Source: NaphS2 sp964588535 (GTDB taxonomy: Bacteria; Desulfobacterota; DSM-4660; Desulfatiglandales; Desulfatiglandaceae). Taken from it: a stretch of DNA of 45,757 bases. The translations under genes were made by a program, and so were the position numbers. The notes under the pieces were generated by a model. That model was given only the letters and a program-made list of their open reading frames with translations, did no database searches and was not told where the DNA came from. The stretch covers positions 1-45,757 of the forward strand of contig CAZPQA010000014.1 in NCBI GenBank assembly GCA_964588535.1, given 5' to 3'. This document shows, one piece after another, positions 15,861-24,531 of the stretch (its first letter is position 1; every line of letters starts with the position of its first letter).

Positions 15861-17366
15861 GTTATTCGCCCAGAACCCCATGGCCCGCCCAATGGCCGCA
15901 GCCGTCTTCTCCCGGTCGTAAAAGGCTGTGGCGGTCCTCAGCCGTGCCCGATTTCTGGCCAGCTCTGCTTCCAGATACCGGGTAATGGTGGCAGACCCCC
16001 CTTCGTATTGCTTCTGAACCAGACGCAGGGACTCTTCACTGTGCGCCACGCTGGCCCGGCTCACATTCCAGCGGGCTTTGGCCTCCGCATATTTCATGTA
16101 AGCCCCTTTCAGCTGCAGTTGCACCGCCAGGGTCGCCTTCCGGTCGGCGGCCAACATCTCTTTTAACACGGCACGGGCACGGTCCACATGGGACTGTCTC
16201 CTGAACCCGGTAAACACATCCCAATTGAGGATGACCCCTGCGGTCCAGTTTTTCCGATCCCAGTCAAAATCAAGACCCGGGTCATCAAAATAGGTTCTCA
16301 TCTGGGCGTCCAATCGCGGCAGGTATTCGGAGCGGGCCACGTCCAGATCCATGCGTGACCGGACCACCTGCAACCGGGATTTATGCAATTCCGGGCGGTT
16401 TGCCATGGCCATGACCAATGCTTTTTCATACAAATCAGGCACCTTGACGGGGACCTGCTGCTGGCCGGCCAGTGAAATGGGCGTATCCGGGTGAAGACCC
16501 AGCAGGTTGGCCAGGGATGAAACGCTGAGACTGTGATTATTCCGAGCCCGGATAAGGTCTTCCCTGGCTCGTGCCAGCGCGACTTTAAGAGACAGTACAT
16601 CCGATTTAAGAGCCCCCCCGGCCTCATACCGCACAATGACCATGGTGAGCTCCTTTTTCACCGTTTTCACAGAATCACCGCTGATGGTTACGTATCTTCC
16701 GGCCGCCAGAACACTGTAATAGGCATGTATAACGGACGTCACCAGGCCGTTTTGAACGGTTTTCCGATCCAGACGGCTCATGGTCAAACCCGTCTCCGCC
16801 ATGCGCTTTCTCAGATAATCCCGCCCCCCGTTAAAAAGATTCAACCGTCCCTGGATTCCCACCTCGTAGTTTTCAAACCATCCCGGGTTGTTGAAATCGG
16901 TGCCCGGGGACAATTTACGCTGATCAATGGTTTTAAACAGGTAGGCGGACGGAGCATTTCCCTGAAGGTATTCCCCGTAAACACTGATCACCGGCCAGAA
17001 TGCGCTCATGGCCTCATCCAGCATGGCCTCTGACTGTTGAATCCGCGCCACCGCCATGTCTAGTCCAGGGTTATTTTGAAGGGCGATTCGGATTACTTTT
17101 TCCAGCGTCAGAGAACCCGCAGCCGCCATGACCATTTCGGGGGTTTCAACCGGATGGTTTGGCGCCGGTGACGTCATCACTGCCACTGGTTTTTTGGGTT
17201 TTTCATAGGTTTGTTTGATATGTTGATACTCATAGCGCCTGGCCTGTTTGCAGGATGGCGCCACAAAAAGGAATGCCGCCGTAATAAAACAGATGACGGA
17301 TGACAGATGACGGACGGCCGCCCTCTGTCCTCTGTCATCCGTCCTCTGTTCTCCGTTATGCGCCAT
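15834..17366 (-). CDS. Outer-membrane efflux lipoprotein (TolC/OMF family)
   Basis: About 510 residues from ATG 17366 (the frame is open further upstream to 17402). The signal peptide (about 22-38) ends in a lipobox FVAPSC, so it should be lipid-anchored. Two OEP repeats follow: SLTLEKVIRIALQNNPGLD at the start of the first, and long helices rich in Arg/Ala in the second (TLAVQLQLKGAYMKYAEAKA, YEGGSATITRYLEAELARNR). It forms the outer-membrane exit duct of the pump encoded downstream. Its start overlaps the stop of the cyclic-nucleotide-binding transporter gene. Residues before the signal core (NGEQRTDDRGQR) and the C-terminal GGRTTDDR are encoded by the same low-complexity repeat and look added rather than functional. 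Confidence 0.88.
   Translation of the reverse strand: MAHNGEQRTDDRGQRAAVRHLSSVICFITAAFLFVAPSCKQARRYEYQHIKQTYEKPKKPVAVMTSPAPNHPVETPEMVMAAAGSLTLEKVIRIALQNNPGLDMAVARIQQSEAMLDEAMSAFWPVISVYGEYLQGNAPSAYLFKTIDQRKLSPGTDFNNPGWFENYEVGIQGRLNLFNGGRDYLRKRMAETGLTMSRLDRKTVQNGLVTSVIHAYYSVLAAGRYVTISGDSVKTVKKELTMVIVRYEAGGALKSDVLSLKVALARAREDLIRARNNHSLSVSSLANLLGLHPDTPISLAGQQQVPVKVPDLYEKALVMAMANRPELHKSRLQVVRSRMDLDVARSEYLPRLDAQMRTYFDDPGLDFDWDRKNWTAGVILNWDVFTGFRRQSHVDRARAVLKEMLAADRKATLAVQLQLKGAYMKYAEAKARWNVSRASVAHSEESLRLVQKQYEGGSATITRYLEAELARNRARLRTATAFYDREKTAAAIGRAMGFWANNGGRTTDDR
17290..17356. repeat. Low-complexity GATGACGG repeat forming a long hairpin
   Basis: The stretch 17290-17318 consists of GATGACGGATGACAG-type units and 17322-17350 of CTCTGTCATCCGTC-type units, that is, the same unit in opposite orientation around a CCG centre. 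The two ~29-nt arms pair with about four mismatches, so the N-terminal coding part of the outer-membrane factor mRNA could fold into a long hairpin. The same unit type recurs at the 3' end of that gene. Confidence 0.65.
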
Positions 17367-20300
17367 CTCCCTTGGCCTCCTTGGCACGGGTCTTGTCTTC
17401 ACGCAACCAACTGGTCAAGAGGTAGACAATATTCTTGTAAAGGGCGGGATACTCCTCAAGGATCTCCTGGAAATCTTTACTGGTAATCATCAGCATACGA
17501 CATTCGTCCACACATCTGGCCGTAGCCGAGCGACCTTTCTTGTCTAAAACGGCCACTTCACCGAAACAGCCGGGAGGCCCAACGCTTACCAAAAGTTTGT
17601 CATTTTCATTGACGATATCCACCTTTCCTTCCAATATGAGATAGAGGGCATCCCCCGGATCACCCACCCTGAAAAGAACATGGCCCGCTTCAAAACTGAC
17701 CTCCTGGGCAATCTGGGCCATAATGATCATGTCCGTGATGGAAAACCCCTTGAAAAGTGAAACCGTTCTCAAAAAATGAATTTTTTCCAGTACCGGTATC
17801 ATATCCTCAATCTCCTCCAAAACCGGCATGAACCGCTTTTGCATATCCGGCGGCACATCCAGGATGGCCGACACTTCCAGCCAATGATTGCTTTGCAATA
17901 GAATCTGTTCATAAACATCCTCGATTGTCAGGTGAGGACCGGGTAAAGAGTCCACCTTCAAAAGGAATCCGTCTTCAAATGAGACCGCGTCCAACAGTCG
18001 CAGAAATACCACATGCTCATCTTTTTTACCTTTAATCAGGCTGTCCAGATACTCAATGGATTTGCCTTTCACATGGTCTATATTTCCGGATTGCGACGTT
18101 GTATGGATGATTCGGTAGTAAGAATCAAACATTCCCAGATCGGGATAGAAAATATCCAGTATTTTGAAAACGCACCACAGCCGGTGTTCTATATTCCGGG
18201 CCAGTTCGATCAAAACCAGGCTTTCGGGGTTCCATGATTTGACCACGGAATAGTAACGGCAATATGTTGTACACAAATCGACTTCCTTTGGCAAATCTAC
18301 CAAAAGGGCACTGCAATCCAGATTCGGTTCGGCTTTCTTGATTTTCCCAATAACATTGAGGGCTTCCTCCCGGATCTGGGGAACATTCAAGTTTTCCAGC
18401 ATTTCGAGCAAAAATTCAATGGTTTCAAGAGATGCGTTTGCCTTAAGGCTTCGCAGGCATTTCCGTGATTCAAAATGAGATTTGGAATCAATAATAGACG
18501 AGATCATTCGGGAAATGATGGGAAAAGATGCCTTTTCCAAAAAGGCAAGGTTCTCATTGAACCTTTCAAAATCATTGATTCGTTCATAGCCCACATCCTC
18601 CAGGTATCCGCTGAATAGATGTGCATCCCCAAGCTTGGCCAATGTCCTTGAAATAACCTCAAAAGATCTGGCAGGGTCCATATCAAAATGATTCTCCACA
18701 TCTCCCTTGAGATCATGAAGGTTTAAATAACCGGTCAACCAGATCCCGGCAAGGGCATTTTCCCTTTGATCTGAATGGATGAGGGAAACCGTCTCATCCA
18801 CAACCGACTGCTTTAAAATCTCATTTCCGGTGCCATATGCAATGGCCAGGATATACCGCCTGTAAATAATGGGAAGGTCTGAATCCATCCACCGTAAAAT
18901 GACGCTTTCATCCGAGATACCCAACCGGGCAATTACCTTGAGACAAACCAACTTCAGAGGTTCATCGGTTTCCGCTTCAAACAGCGTCTCAAGAGGTGCC
19001 ATCAATGGCAGGATACCCAGGAAACCGATAACGGAAACGGCTTCCAGCCTCACATCCCGGTCTTCGTTATCAAGGAGTTCAAGCAGAATAAAGTTTAGAT
19101 CTGACGAATAGTTATTGCGTATGATATCCAGGATGTAAAGGTATCCAAACCGATCGTGTGTTCCCAGAACCGCCTGCTCATACTGATGAATGACGTAGCT
19201 GACCTCCATTCTCACGAGCGAACTTTCAGCACCGGAAAGGGGTAGACGTCTCAGAACCGATGTTTTGAGAGAGGAGACGTAATGCCCTGGAATTCGAGAC
19301 ACCACACCCATCATCACGAACAGAAATAGCATAATTAAAAAACAGTAAAGGGGCACCACACCCTGCTGGGGCGGTAACACCACAAAAAAGAGGCAGATGA
19401 CAATGACCACCAGGGGTTTTATCAATAGTTTGGAATATAGTCTCAACGCATTGCAAAGCCTTTCAGGAACCGAAAACATGAGTACCTGGTAGGCTGCATC
19501 AAAAATAATGCGCCTGATCAGTTCATTGACACCGCATGCGACAATGACCCCCCAGAAAAGGAGATTTTCATGGCCGGACGACCGCGTAAAATACGCCCAT
19601 AGAATAAAAATAAGGTTCGGAATCAACAGAAAAGAATAGGAAAAAAGGATACGGCCGTTGAACCACAGACGCGTGAAGAAATAGATGAAGACAAGTTGAC
19701 AAATCACTTGAAGGAAACTGATATAGGCCTTGTAATCTCCGATGAATTCTGTTTTCGGATCCGGTTCGTTTGAACCGTCGAGAAGCGCCGTCTCCATCAC
19801 AGGCGCTGCGGGGAATCTTACATTTACCTGGGTATCGAAGAGAACCTTAAAAAAGAGGTTAAAGACACCAATCAGGATGGTCAGATAAATGATGGATTTT
19901 ATGATCCGGTATTTCTTTTGAGACGCAAACAAAGTCCTGAACCCTACCCGTTTCCTCGATGCACCGGTCAGTATGCGGGAACGGTGAACGGAAAAGATGT
20001 GGGAAACGATCAGGTAGCTGATGCTGGATATAATCATGGTCAAAACGAGAAAACCCAAAGGGGAATCCGCCGGGATTAAGGGCACCACGAGTCTTCCTGA
20101 TATGAAGGCGGCGATTCCGCCTGAAAACAGGAACAGGTTTTGAATCTTTCTTGACTCTCGAATATCGATGGCATAATTGATGAGCGTCCAGGTCTGAACA
20201 ATAATAAAGTCGTCTAAGATATCATAAACAACAAAATATATTGATGCCGGAAAGAATTTCTGCTGAAAACCGGGTGAAAACAGGGGAATTAAATAAAGCG

Positions 20301-20622
20301 CAAGGGAACATCCCATCAAAAAAAGCATGTCTCTTTTGATCCGATGTTCAAATGAAACCTTCGGGTTCAGCACATGGTAGAGAAAATAGAAAAGGATGAA
20401 GCCAACACCCGCAAATCCGTACAGAAAGAAATAGGGTCTCTGGTTGAACCCCTCCTGCCCGTTGTAGCCAAAAAGGGCCGGGGTGATTTGAATGGCCGTG
20501 AGGAAGTTGCTCTTGGTAAAGGAAGAGATGACAGTAAAACATGAAATGTTAAAAAATACAAACAGGCATAGCCCGATAATCAACTGAACATGATTGCGAT
20601 TGGCATCCGTTCGATTCCACAT
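17356..20622 (-). CDS. NTT/MFS-like transporter with HEAT repeats and cNMP-binding domain
   Basis: A 1088-residue three-part protein. Residues 1-430 are a 10-12-helix membrane domain resembling nucleotide-transporter (ATP/ADP translocase) proteins, with AAYQVLMFSVPERLCNALRL where the family has its conserved cytoplasmic loop. Residues 460-800 are helical HEAT-type repeats (LLELLDNEDRDVRLEAVSVI, then similar units). Residues 955-1075 form a cyclic-nucleotide-binding fold: FEAGHVLFRVGDPGDALYLI, LEGKVDIV, GCFGEVAVLDKKGRSATARC with the phosphate-cassette FGEVAVL and RSATA. The regulatory tail probably senses a nucleotide and controls or scaffolds the membrane part. Whether it transports is unknown. 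It follows the L,D-transpeptidase gene by 43 bp and overlaps the efflux gene after it. Confidence 0.8.
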   Translation of the reverse strand: MWNRTDANRNHVQLIIGLCLFVFFNISCFTVISSFTKSNFLTAIQITPALFGYNGQEGFNQRPYFFLYGFAGVGFILFYFLYHVLNPKVSFEHRIKRDMLFLMGCSLALYLIPLFSPGFQQKFFPASIYFVVYDILDDFIIVQTWTLINYAIDIRESRKIQNLFLFSGGIAAFISGRLVVPLIPADSPLGFLVLTMIISSISYLIVSHIFSVHRSRILTGASRKRVGFRTLFASQKKYRIIKSIIYLTILIGVFNLFFKVLFDTQVNVRFPAAPVMETALLDGSNEPDPKTEFIGDYKAYISFLQVICQLVFIYFFTRLWFNGRILFSYSFLLIPNLIFILWAYFTRSSGHENLLFWGVIVACGVNELIRRIIFDAAYQVLMFSVPERLCNALRLYSKLLIKPLVVIVICLFFVVLPPQQGVVPLYCFLIMLFLFVMMGVVSRIPGHYVSSLKTSVLRRLPLSGAESSLVRMEVSYVIHQYEQAVLGTHDRFGYLYILDIIRNNYSSDLNFILLELLDNEDRDVRLEAVSVIGFLGILPLMAPLETLFEAETDEPLKLVCLKVIARLGISDESVILRWMDSDLPIIYRRYILAIAYGTGNEILKQSVVDETVSLIHSDQRENALAGIWLTGYLNLHDLKGDVENHFDMDPARSFEVISRTLAKLGDAHLFSGYLEDVGYERINDFERFNENLAFLEKASFPIISRMISSIIDSKSHFESRKCLRSLKANASLETIEFLLEMLENLNVPQIREEALNVIGKIKKAEPNLDCSALLVDLPKEVDLCTTYCRYYSVVKSWNPESLVLIELARNIEHRLWCVFKILDIFYPDLGMFDSYYRIIHTTSQSGNIDHVKGKSIEYLDSLIKGKKDEHVVFLRLLDAVSFEDGFLLKVDSLPGPHLTIEDVYEQILLQSNHWLEVSAILDVPPDMQKRFMPVLEEIEDMIPVLEKIHFLRTVSLFKGFSITDMIIMAQIAQEVSFEAGHVLFRVGDPGDALYLILEGKVDIVNENDKLLVSVGPPGCFGEVAVLDKKGRSATARCVDECRMLMITSKDFQEILEEYPALYKNIVYLLTSWLREDKTRAKEAKGDGA

Positions 20623-20665
20623 GGCGGTCGACTCGTGCCTTAGGGCCGAGGCCCTTATTCCCCAT

Positions 20666-22330
20666 CTATTTATTTAGCTTCAAGACCTTTCGGTTATGAT
20701 CGTAGGTGCTGCTAATGCGGCGCAACTCCCTCACAAAAGGGATGGGCATGCGGTTATAAAACTGAATGGTCTCAGGTGTATACTCTGCCTCATAAAGGGG
20801 AATGTTTTCATATGTTTCACCCTTGTAGGCATTCTTCCTGACATATCTGGATGTGGGTGCCTGACCAAAAATGAGTTGCCCATCATTATCATAGTGATAG
20901 CCGTTAACGTAAAGCCATTTGTAAAAAGACTTCCGATCGGCCGGTGCCCTCCTTTTATGGGGTTTTTTATTTTTGAGGGAATAGGCATGGAAATATTTTA
21001 CACCCATCACTTCAGGCTGTCCATCGCCATCGATATCAAACACATCAAAATGGTTGGATTTATTTCGATACGTCACCACCTGAGGCAGCAGTTTCTCGTC
21101 TGATGGAAGCATTTGTCGCAACTCGGAAATGTGCCCGGCATTGACATGGGTGCACCCGTGGGACATGGGCCCTCGGCTGAGCAGCCATAAACGGGGATAG
21201 GGTTTTCCGGTCCGACTGCCTTTTGTATTCTGTTTCCATTCTTTCGGAATGAACGTGTTTTTCTTCGTGTCATTCTGAAACCACAGGGTATGAAACGAGT
21301 TATGCAGTGTTTTTCCCACATGCATATAGGGAATCCATGGTAAATACCCGTAAGAAACCTTGTCCGGAATGTGATCCACCACTTTTGTGCGCTGGTGTTC
21401 AATGAGGTTGCGCTTTCCGGGGCAGGGGTACAGGGGAATCTTACGACCATCGTACTGGGCGTGTTGATTGAGTGTCCCAACGGGATATACGGCCGTGAAT
21501 TCATAAAAATCGAGCATTTTTCCTTTAAGAGGATAGATGCCCTGGGTGGCGGCTTCAAACAGCTCAACAGCAGCGCTGTAAAACGCGTTCCAGGACTGTT
21601 CGCTTTTTTCGGCTTCCTCATAAAGGACATAAAGGGTAATGGCATAGCGCAGCTTGTCTTCCAGCCTCCAGGGCAACTCGGTGACCCATATCCTTGTAGG
21701 CAACATATTGTTGATGAGAACCAGGCTCTCTTGAATGGAGGGTTTTTTGGTTAGAAAAGGCGTCAGTTGGGTTGACCATTCGTTAATTCGCCAATCGAAA
21801 TCCACTGAAATATGAAACACCTTCCCCGGATTCAACTTTTCAAGCATTTCAAGGCTGATTTTCCGGTATTGAGAGCGATTCAAGTCATTTTTCTCATCAG
21901 CCAGCTTCAGTATTTTTTCCTCCGAAATGATTCGGCTGAATTTTTCAAAACCCATGTTCTGGGTGAGCTTAATTTTGGATTCTTTGACAAGTTCATGGTA
22001 AACGCGGTATCTCAGCGCCAGATCCGGGAGGTACGAATCAACGATCTGGTTTGACAGGACAAGGGTAACCCGAACCTGATTGCCGCGCCCCAGATGGATA
22101 TGGATGCCATTGGGATCCTGGCACCGGGGGGCGAATCCCGTGTAAAAAGAAGGTTCTATCCGGTAATAAAATACCCCCTGGGGCTGACTTTCTGTATCAT
22201 CCTGGTCCTGGGCCTGCTTTTTCACTGGCTCAGCCGCCTGAACGACGAAAGCTATTGACAACACCAGGGGCAAAACCATGAGGACCAATCTGAGACCATA
22301 TAACCAGCAAACACCTGTTGGGTTCTTCAT
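20666..22330 (-). CDS. Exported L,D-transpeptidase (YkuD family)
   Basis: A 554-residue protein with a signal peptide or anchor (about 12-33, LRLVLMVLPLVLSIAFVVQAA). The catalytic block is in residues 335-400: HVGKTLHNSFHTLWFQ with a conserved His, then SRGPMSHGCTHVNAGH with nucleophile Cys393. This is the YkuD motif of enzymes that form 3-3 peptidoglycan cross-links or attach proteins to peptidoglycan. The long N-terminal region (about 40-290) has no family I recognise. The protein is much longer than simple YkuD enzymes (about 170-300 residues), so it may have an accessory domain. AAGGA lies about 10 nt before the ATG. Confidence 0.85.
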   Translation of the reverse strand: MKNPTGVCWLYGLRLVLMVLPLVLSIAFVVQAAEPVKKQAQDQDDTESQPQGVFYYRIEPSFYTGFAPRCQDPNGIHIHLGRGNQVRVTLVLSNQIVDSYLPDLALRYRVYHELVKESKIKLTQNMGFEKFSRIISEEKILKLADEKNDLNRSQYRKISLEMLEKLNPGKVFHISVDFDWRINEWSTQLTPFLTKKPSIQESLVLINNMLPTRIWVTELPWRLEDKLRYAITLYVLYEEAEKSEQSWNAFYSAAVELFEAATQGIYPLKGKMLDFYEFTAVYPVGTLNQHAQYDGRKIPLYPCPGKRNLIEHQRTKVVDHIPDKVSYGYLPWIPYMHVGKTLHNSFHTLWFQNDTKKNTFIPKEWKQNTKGSRTGKPYPRLWLLSRGPMSHGCTHVNAGHISELRQMLPSDEKLLPQVVTYRNKSNHFDVFDIDGDGQPEVMGVKYFHAYSLKNKKPHKRRAPADRKSFYKWLYVNGYHYDNDGQLIFGQAPTSRYVRKNAYKGETYENIPLYEAEYTPETIQFYNRMPIPFVRELRRISSTYDHNRKVLKLNK

Positions 22331-22348
22331 TAAGGCGTTATCCTTTTT

Positions 22349-22376
22349 GTAGGGGCGAAAAATTTTTCGCCCCTAC
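22349..22376. repeat. Perfect palindrome GTAGGGGCGAAAA/TTTTCGCCCCTAC
   Basis: A 28-bp perfect palindrome between the NTT transporter and the L,D-transpeptidase genes. The TAG inside it (22375-22373 on the minus strand) is the stop codon of the transporter gene. It matches the GTAGGGGC...GCCCCTAC class of dispersed REP-like sequences. It may also act as a processing or termination hairpin between the two genes. Confidence 0.7.
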
Positions 22377-23650
22377 TCACGCTTTTTGTATTCTTTGATC
22401 AGTAGGGGAACAATCAGGATCCAAATGATAATCAACCCGATCACCATGTAATTGATCCTGACGGCTGTGACGGCCATGACCGCCTGCATGCCGATAATAA
22501 CCGCACCGATGCCGCCTTTGGCAAAGCGGTATATAAACATATCAATAACCGCCTTGCCCTTGTATTTTTCAATGTAACTCAATGGGATATAGAGGATCTC
22601 CTTTGCCGAACGGAAGATCGAATACGTCAAACTTTTGTTGGCCAGGCGCGTACCGAACAGTACGCCCATAGTCGGTGCAAAGAAAAAGGCAAGAGATCCG
22701 GCCCCCATGATGGCCGGCACCAGGACCAGCGACAACAATAGCCCCAGGAAATGGAGCATGGGTGCGCTGATTCCAAACTGGAGGACCAGCGCAATCACAT
22801 TGGTTGCCCCATAAAACCTGGCCAGATAAGCGGTCCTCAGATCCATTTCAGTAACCTGGACTTCCAGCACCTGGTTGAACTGAAGACCGATCAGCGCCGT
22901 CACAAACTGGCTCAGCATAAGCATGACGCATATTAAAATCAGATATTTTGATCTCAACACCACGTCAAAACCGCCCCAGATGCTTCCCGTTGCCTCTTTT
23001 TCCTGAGCATTCTCAACCCCTTTTTCCCGAGCCCGGGTCAATGCCGCGCCACCCTTCCGGTTGGCATAAGCAAACAACCATACCCCCAGCAGCAACGCCC
23101 CGCAGCCCACAAATATGAGGTTTTTAGAGCCCATAACAGACGCCAGCTCCGAGGTGAGAACGCTGGCCACAATACCACCGATGGAACAAGCGCCAGCCAG
23201 AAATCCATAGAGAATCTTCGCCCGCTTTTCCGAGAATGTGGTGTCACAAAAAGTCCACAATTGCTCAATAAGGATGACCACATAGATGTCTTTAACAATA
23301 AAGGCCATCAGGGAGAATCCCCTGTTTTGTGCCGAAAAATAGAGATAGAACAGGAGAAAAAAAGCGACCGCCAGGAAATTGCTCACCGCAAAAAGCCAGG
23401 AGGGTCTGGCGGAAACGACAAATTTATTATAAACCCAGACCACCGCAGCCGTGGCTAAAGCCGATATAATCCAGACATGGGGCATTTTGGAAGCCCCCCA
23501 TGACGACAGAAAGAGAGACTCGCAGACCGGTCGGATAAAACTGTAGCTGAACAACACCAGAAAAAAACAGCCGAAAAGCGGCAGAAAAAGGCCTTTGTTT
23601 TCTCCGGTAGCTGTTAGAAAATTTTCAAATAATCGTTTTATGGGGGCCAT
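22373..23650 (-). CDS. ATP/ADP translocase-like (NTT/Npt) nucleotide transporter
   Basis: About 425 residues with roughly 11-12 membrane helices. The start YSFIRPVCESLFLSSWGASKMP and the late block SLTYSIFRSAKEILYIPLSY then EKYKGKAVIDMFIYRFAKGG correspond to the most conserved signature of nucleotide transporters (S.F..tKE..YIPL.....KgKA.iD....R..K). Known NTTs exchange ATP for ADP or import nucleotides in Chlamydia, Rickettsia and plastids; in free-living bacteria the role is unsettled. The ATG at 23650 has GAGGA 6-7 nt upstream; a TTG two codons earlier is less likely. It precedes the transpeptidase and the second NTT-like gene on the same strand. Confidence 0.78.
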   Translation of the reverse strand: MAPIKRLFENFLTATGENKGLFLPLFGCFFLVLFSYSFIRPVCESLFLSSWGASKMPHVWIISALATAAVVWVYNKFVVSARPSWLFAVSNFLAVAFFLLFYLYFSAQNRGFSLMAFIVKDIYVVILIEQLWTFCDTTFSEKRAKILYGFLAGACSIGGIVASVLTSELASVMGSKNLIFVGCGALLLGVWLFAYANRKGGAALTRAREKGVENAQEKEATGSIWGGFDVVLRSKYLILICVMLMLSQFVTALIGLQFNQVLEVQVTEMDLRTAYLARFYGATNVIALVLQFGISAPMLHFLGLLLSLVLVPAIMGAGSLAFFFAPTMGVLFGTRLANKSLTYSIFRSAKEILYIPLSYIEKYKGKAVIDMFIYRFAKGGIGAVIIGMQAVMAVTAVRINYMVIGLIIIWILIVPLLIKEYKKRE

Positions 23651-23669
23651 TTTCAATCCTCAAAAATAA

Positions 23670-23701
23670 CCATCCCGCCATGGGGAAAAATGGCGGGATG
23701 G
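23670..23701 (-). terminator. Rho-independent terminator before the NTT gene
   Basis: CCATCCCGCCAT (23670-23681) and ATGGCGGGATGG (23690-23701) form a perfect 12-bp stem with an 8-nt loop. On the minus strand it is followed by TTATTTTTG. It would end transcription coming from the cassette genes, about 20 nt before the NTT start codon. Confidence 0.7.
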
Positions 23702-23762
23702 TCAGGAGAAAGAAATTTCAATTAACTCGTCCTTTGGTTCTGCAAACGACAAACAACCAAAC

Positions 23763-23845
23763 GCCACCGACTTGGATCACTTGCGATAAATGGCACAAAG
23801 CGAAGCGGCGTGCTATTTATCGTCAAGTGCATCCAATTGTTCGGC
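23763..23845 (-). repeat. attC-like site 1 (integron cassette recombination site)
   Basis: On the minus strand the site runs from GCCGAAC at 23845-23839 to GGTGGC at 23763. Inner arms TTGGATGCACTTGACG and CGCAAGTGATCCAA pair except for two single unpaired bases, which fits the extrahelical bases that mark attC bottom strands. The stem continues through ATAAATAGCAC/GTGCCATTTAT to a GC-rich tip. The right-hand R box is degenerate. The end of the nucleotidyltransferase gene (residues EAEQLDALDDK and stop) is encoded inside the site, as often seen in cassettes. Confidence 0.6.
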
Positions 23846-24286
23846 TTCCTTGAGTTTCTCACTATCGATCTTATCTTGTGGTCTTGCGCTCGCTTCTTTT
23901 GCTCGGATAAGGTCAAATCGCGAAATGAAAAGGATTTTAAGATCATCCAATTCAACCACTTCGCGTTTTCCCCATGCCTCATCAAACTCGATTCCTGGAA
24001 TCGACATCATAATATCGACCCGTATAGGTGGCCTTCCCATCTGATAGAAATAGCCTTTTTGTGTGAAGTCATCTGGAGTAAGATTTTCCAGTGGTGCACC
24101 AAATTCCTTCAATGCAGCATACACAGCATTTGCATTATCTTGATCAGTCGCTATAAACACATCAAGATCTTTCGTGAATCGGGGCTCACTGTATTTCATT
24201 ACTGCATATCCACCCACTACAAGATAACGAATTTTATGCTTTTCGAAAATTTTCAATAGTTCTCTGAAGTCTGGACTCGTCAACAT
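23813..24286 (-). CDS. Nucleotidyltransferase (DUF6036/AbiEii-like), cassette gene
   Basis: A 157-residue nucleotidyltransferase-fold protein with YLVVGGYAVMKYSEPRFTKD then LDVFIA, the full GG...R.TKDLD pattern including both metal-binding aspartates. A third acidic site is in RVDIMMSIPG, and the helix ISRFDLIRAKEASARPQDK follows. It differs from the protein at 396-947 in length and sequence. Its first 53 nt overlap the end of a small upstream gene, so the two form a coupled pair like a toxin-antitoxin module. It lies between two attC-like sites and is probably an integron cassette. The target is unknown. Confidence 0.82.
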   Translation of the reverse strand: MLTSPDFRELLKIFEKHKIRYLVVGGYAVMKYSEPRFTKDLDVFIATDQDNANAVYAALKEFGAPLENLTPDDFTQKGYFYQMGRPPIRVDIMMSIPGIEFDEAWGKREVVELDDLKILFISRFDLIRAKEASARPQDKIDSEKLKEAEQLDALDDK

Positions 24287-24431
24287 TGTTTCCTCGAATC
24301 AAAAAATAATCATTTAGCATTTCCGTTACTGCTTCAAAAATGGCAAGATCTCCCTGGGATTGCCAGAAGCGGATATCGAATAAACGCCTGTCATCTTTTA
24401 TGCGCTGATAATCTTCTTCTATTTTTCTCAT
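24234..24431 (-). CDS. Small conserved partner of the nucleotidyltransferase
   Basis: A 65-residue charged protein (MRKIEEDYQRIKDDRRLFD then IRFWQSQGDLAIFEAVTEML) followed by a C-terminal helix. It has no family I can name. It starts just after the attC-like site 2 (ATG 24431, GGAAATGA just upstream) and overlaps the nucleotidyltransferase start by 53 nt. The size, coupling and cassette setting suggest an antitoxin or accessory subunit, but this is inference only. Confidence 0.65.
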   Translation of the reverse strand: MRKIEEDYQRIKDDRRLFDIRFWQSQGDLAIFEAVTEMLNDYFLIRGNNVDESRLQRTIENFRKA

Positions 24432-24444
24432 TTCATTTCCTATA

Positions 24445-24531
24445 GCCGAACGATAAGCTCACCGGCGCCGTGCACAAAAGCCAATTAAAAGTCAGGGCGT
24501 TTTACGGCGTCTGGTGGCGCACCTGGTTAGC
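24445..24531 (-). repeat. attC-like site 2
   Basis: On the minus strand the site begins GCTAACCAGGTGCGCC (24531-24516) and ends GTGAGCTTATCGTTCGGC (24462-24445). The outer boxes GCTAAC and GTTCGGC and the inner arms CACCAGACGCCG/CGGCGCCGGTG are roughly complementary, with offsets of one base as in attC hairpins. The last residues of the DUF2442-like frame (NANQVRHQTP) are encoded inside it. The middle part is less symmetric than in site 1. Confidence 0.5.

Noticed and set aside
17281..17360. Repeated GATGAC/GTCATC units as a possible CRISPR array
   Set aside because: Units are 7-8 bases, degenerate and contiguous with no unique spacers, and they lie within a reading frame.
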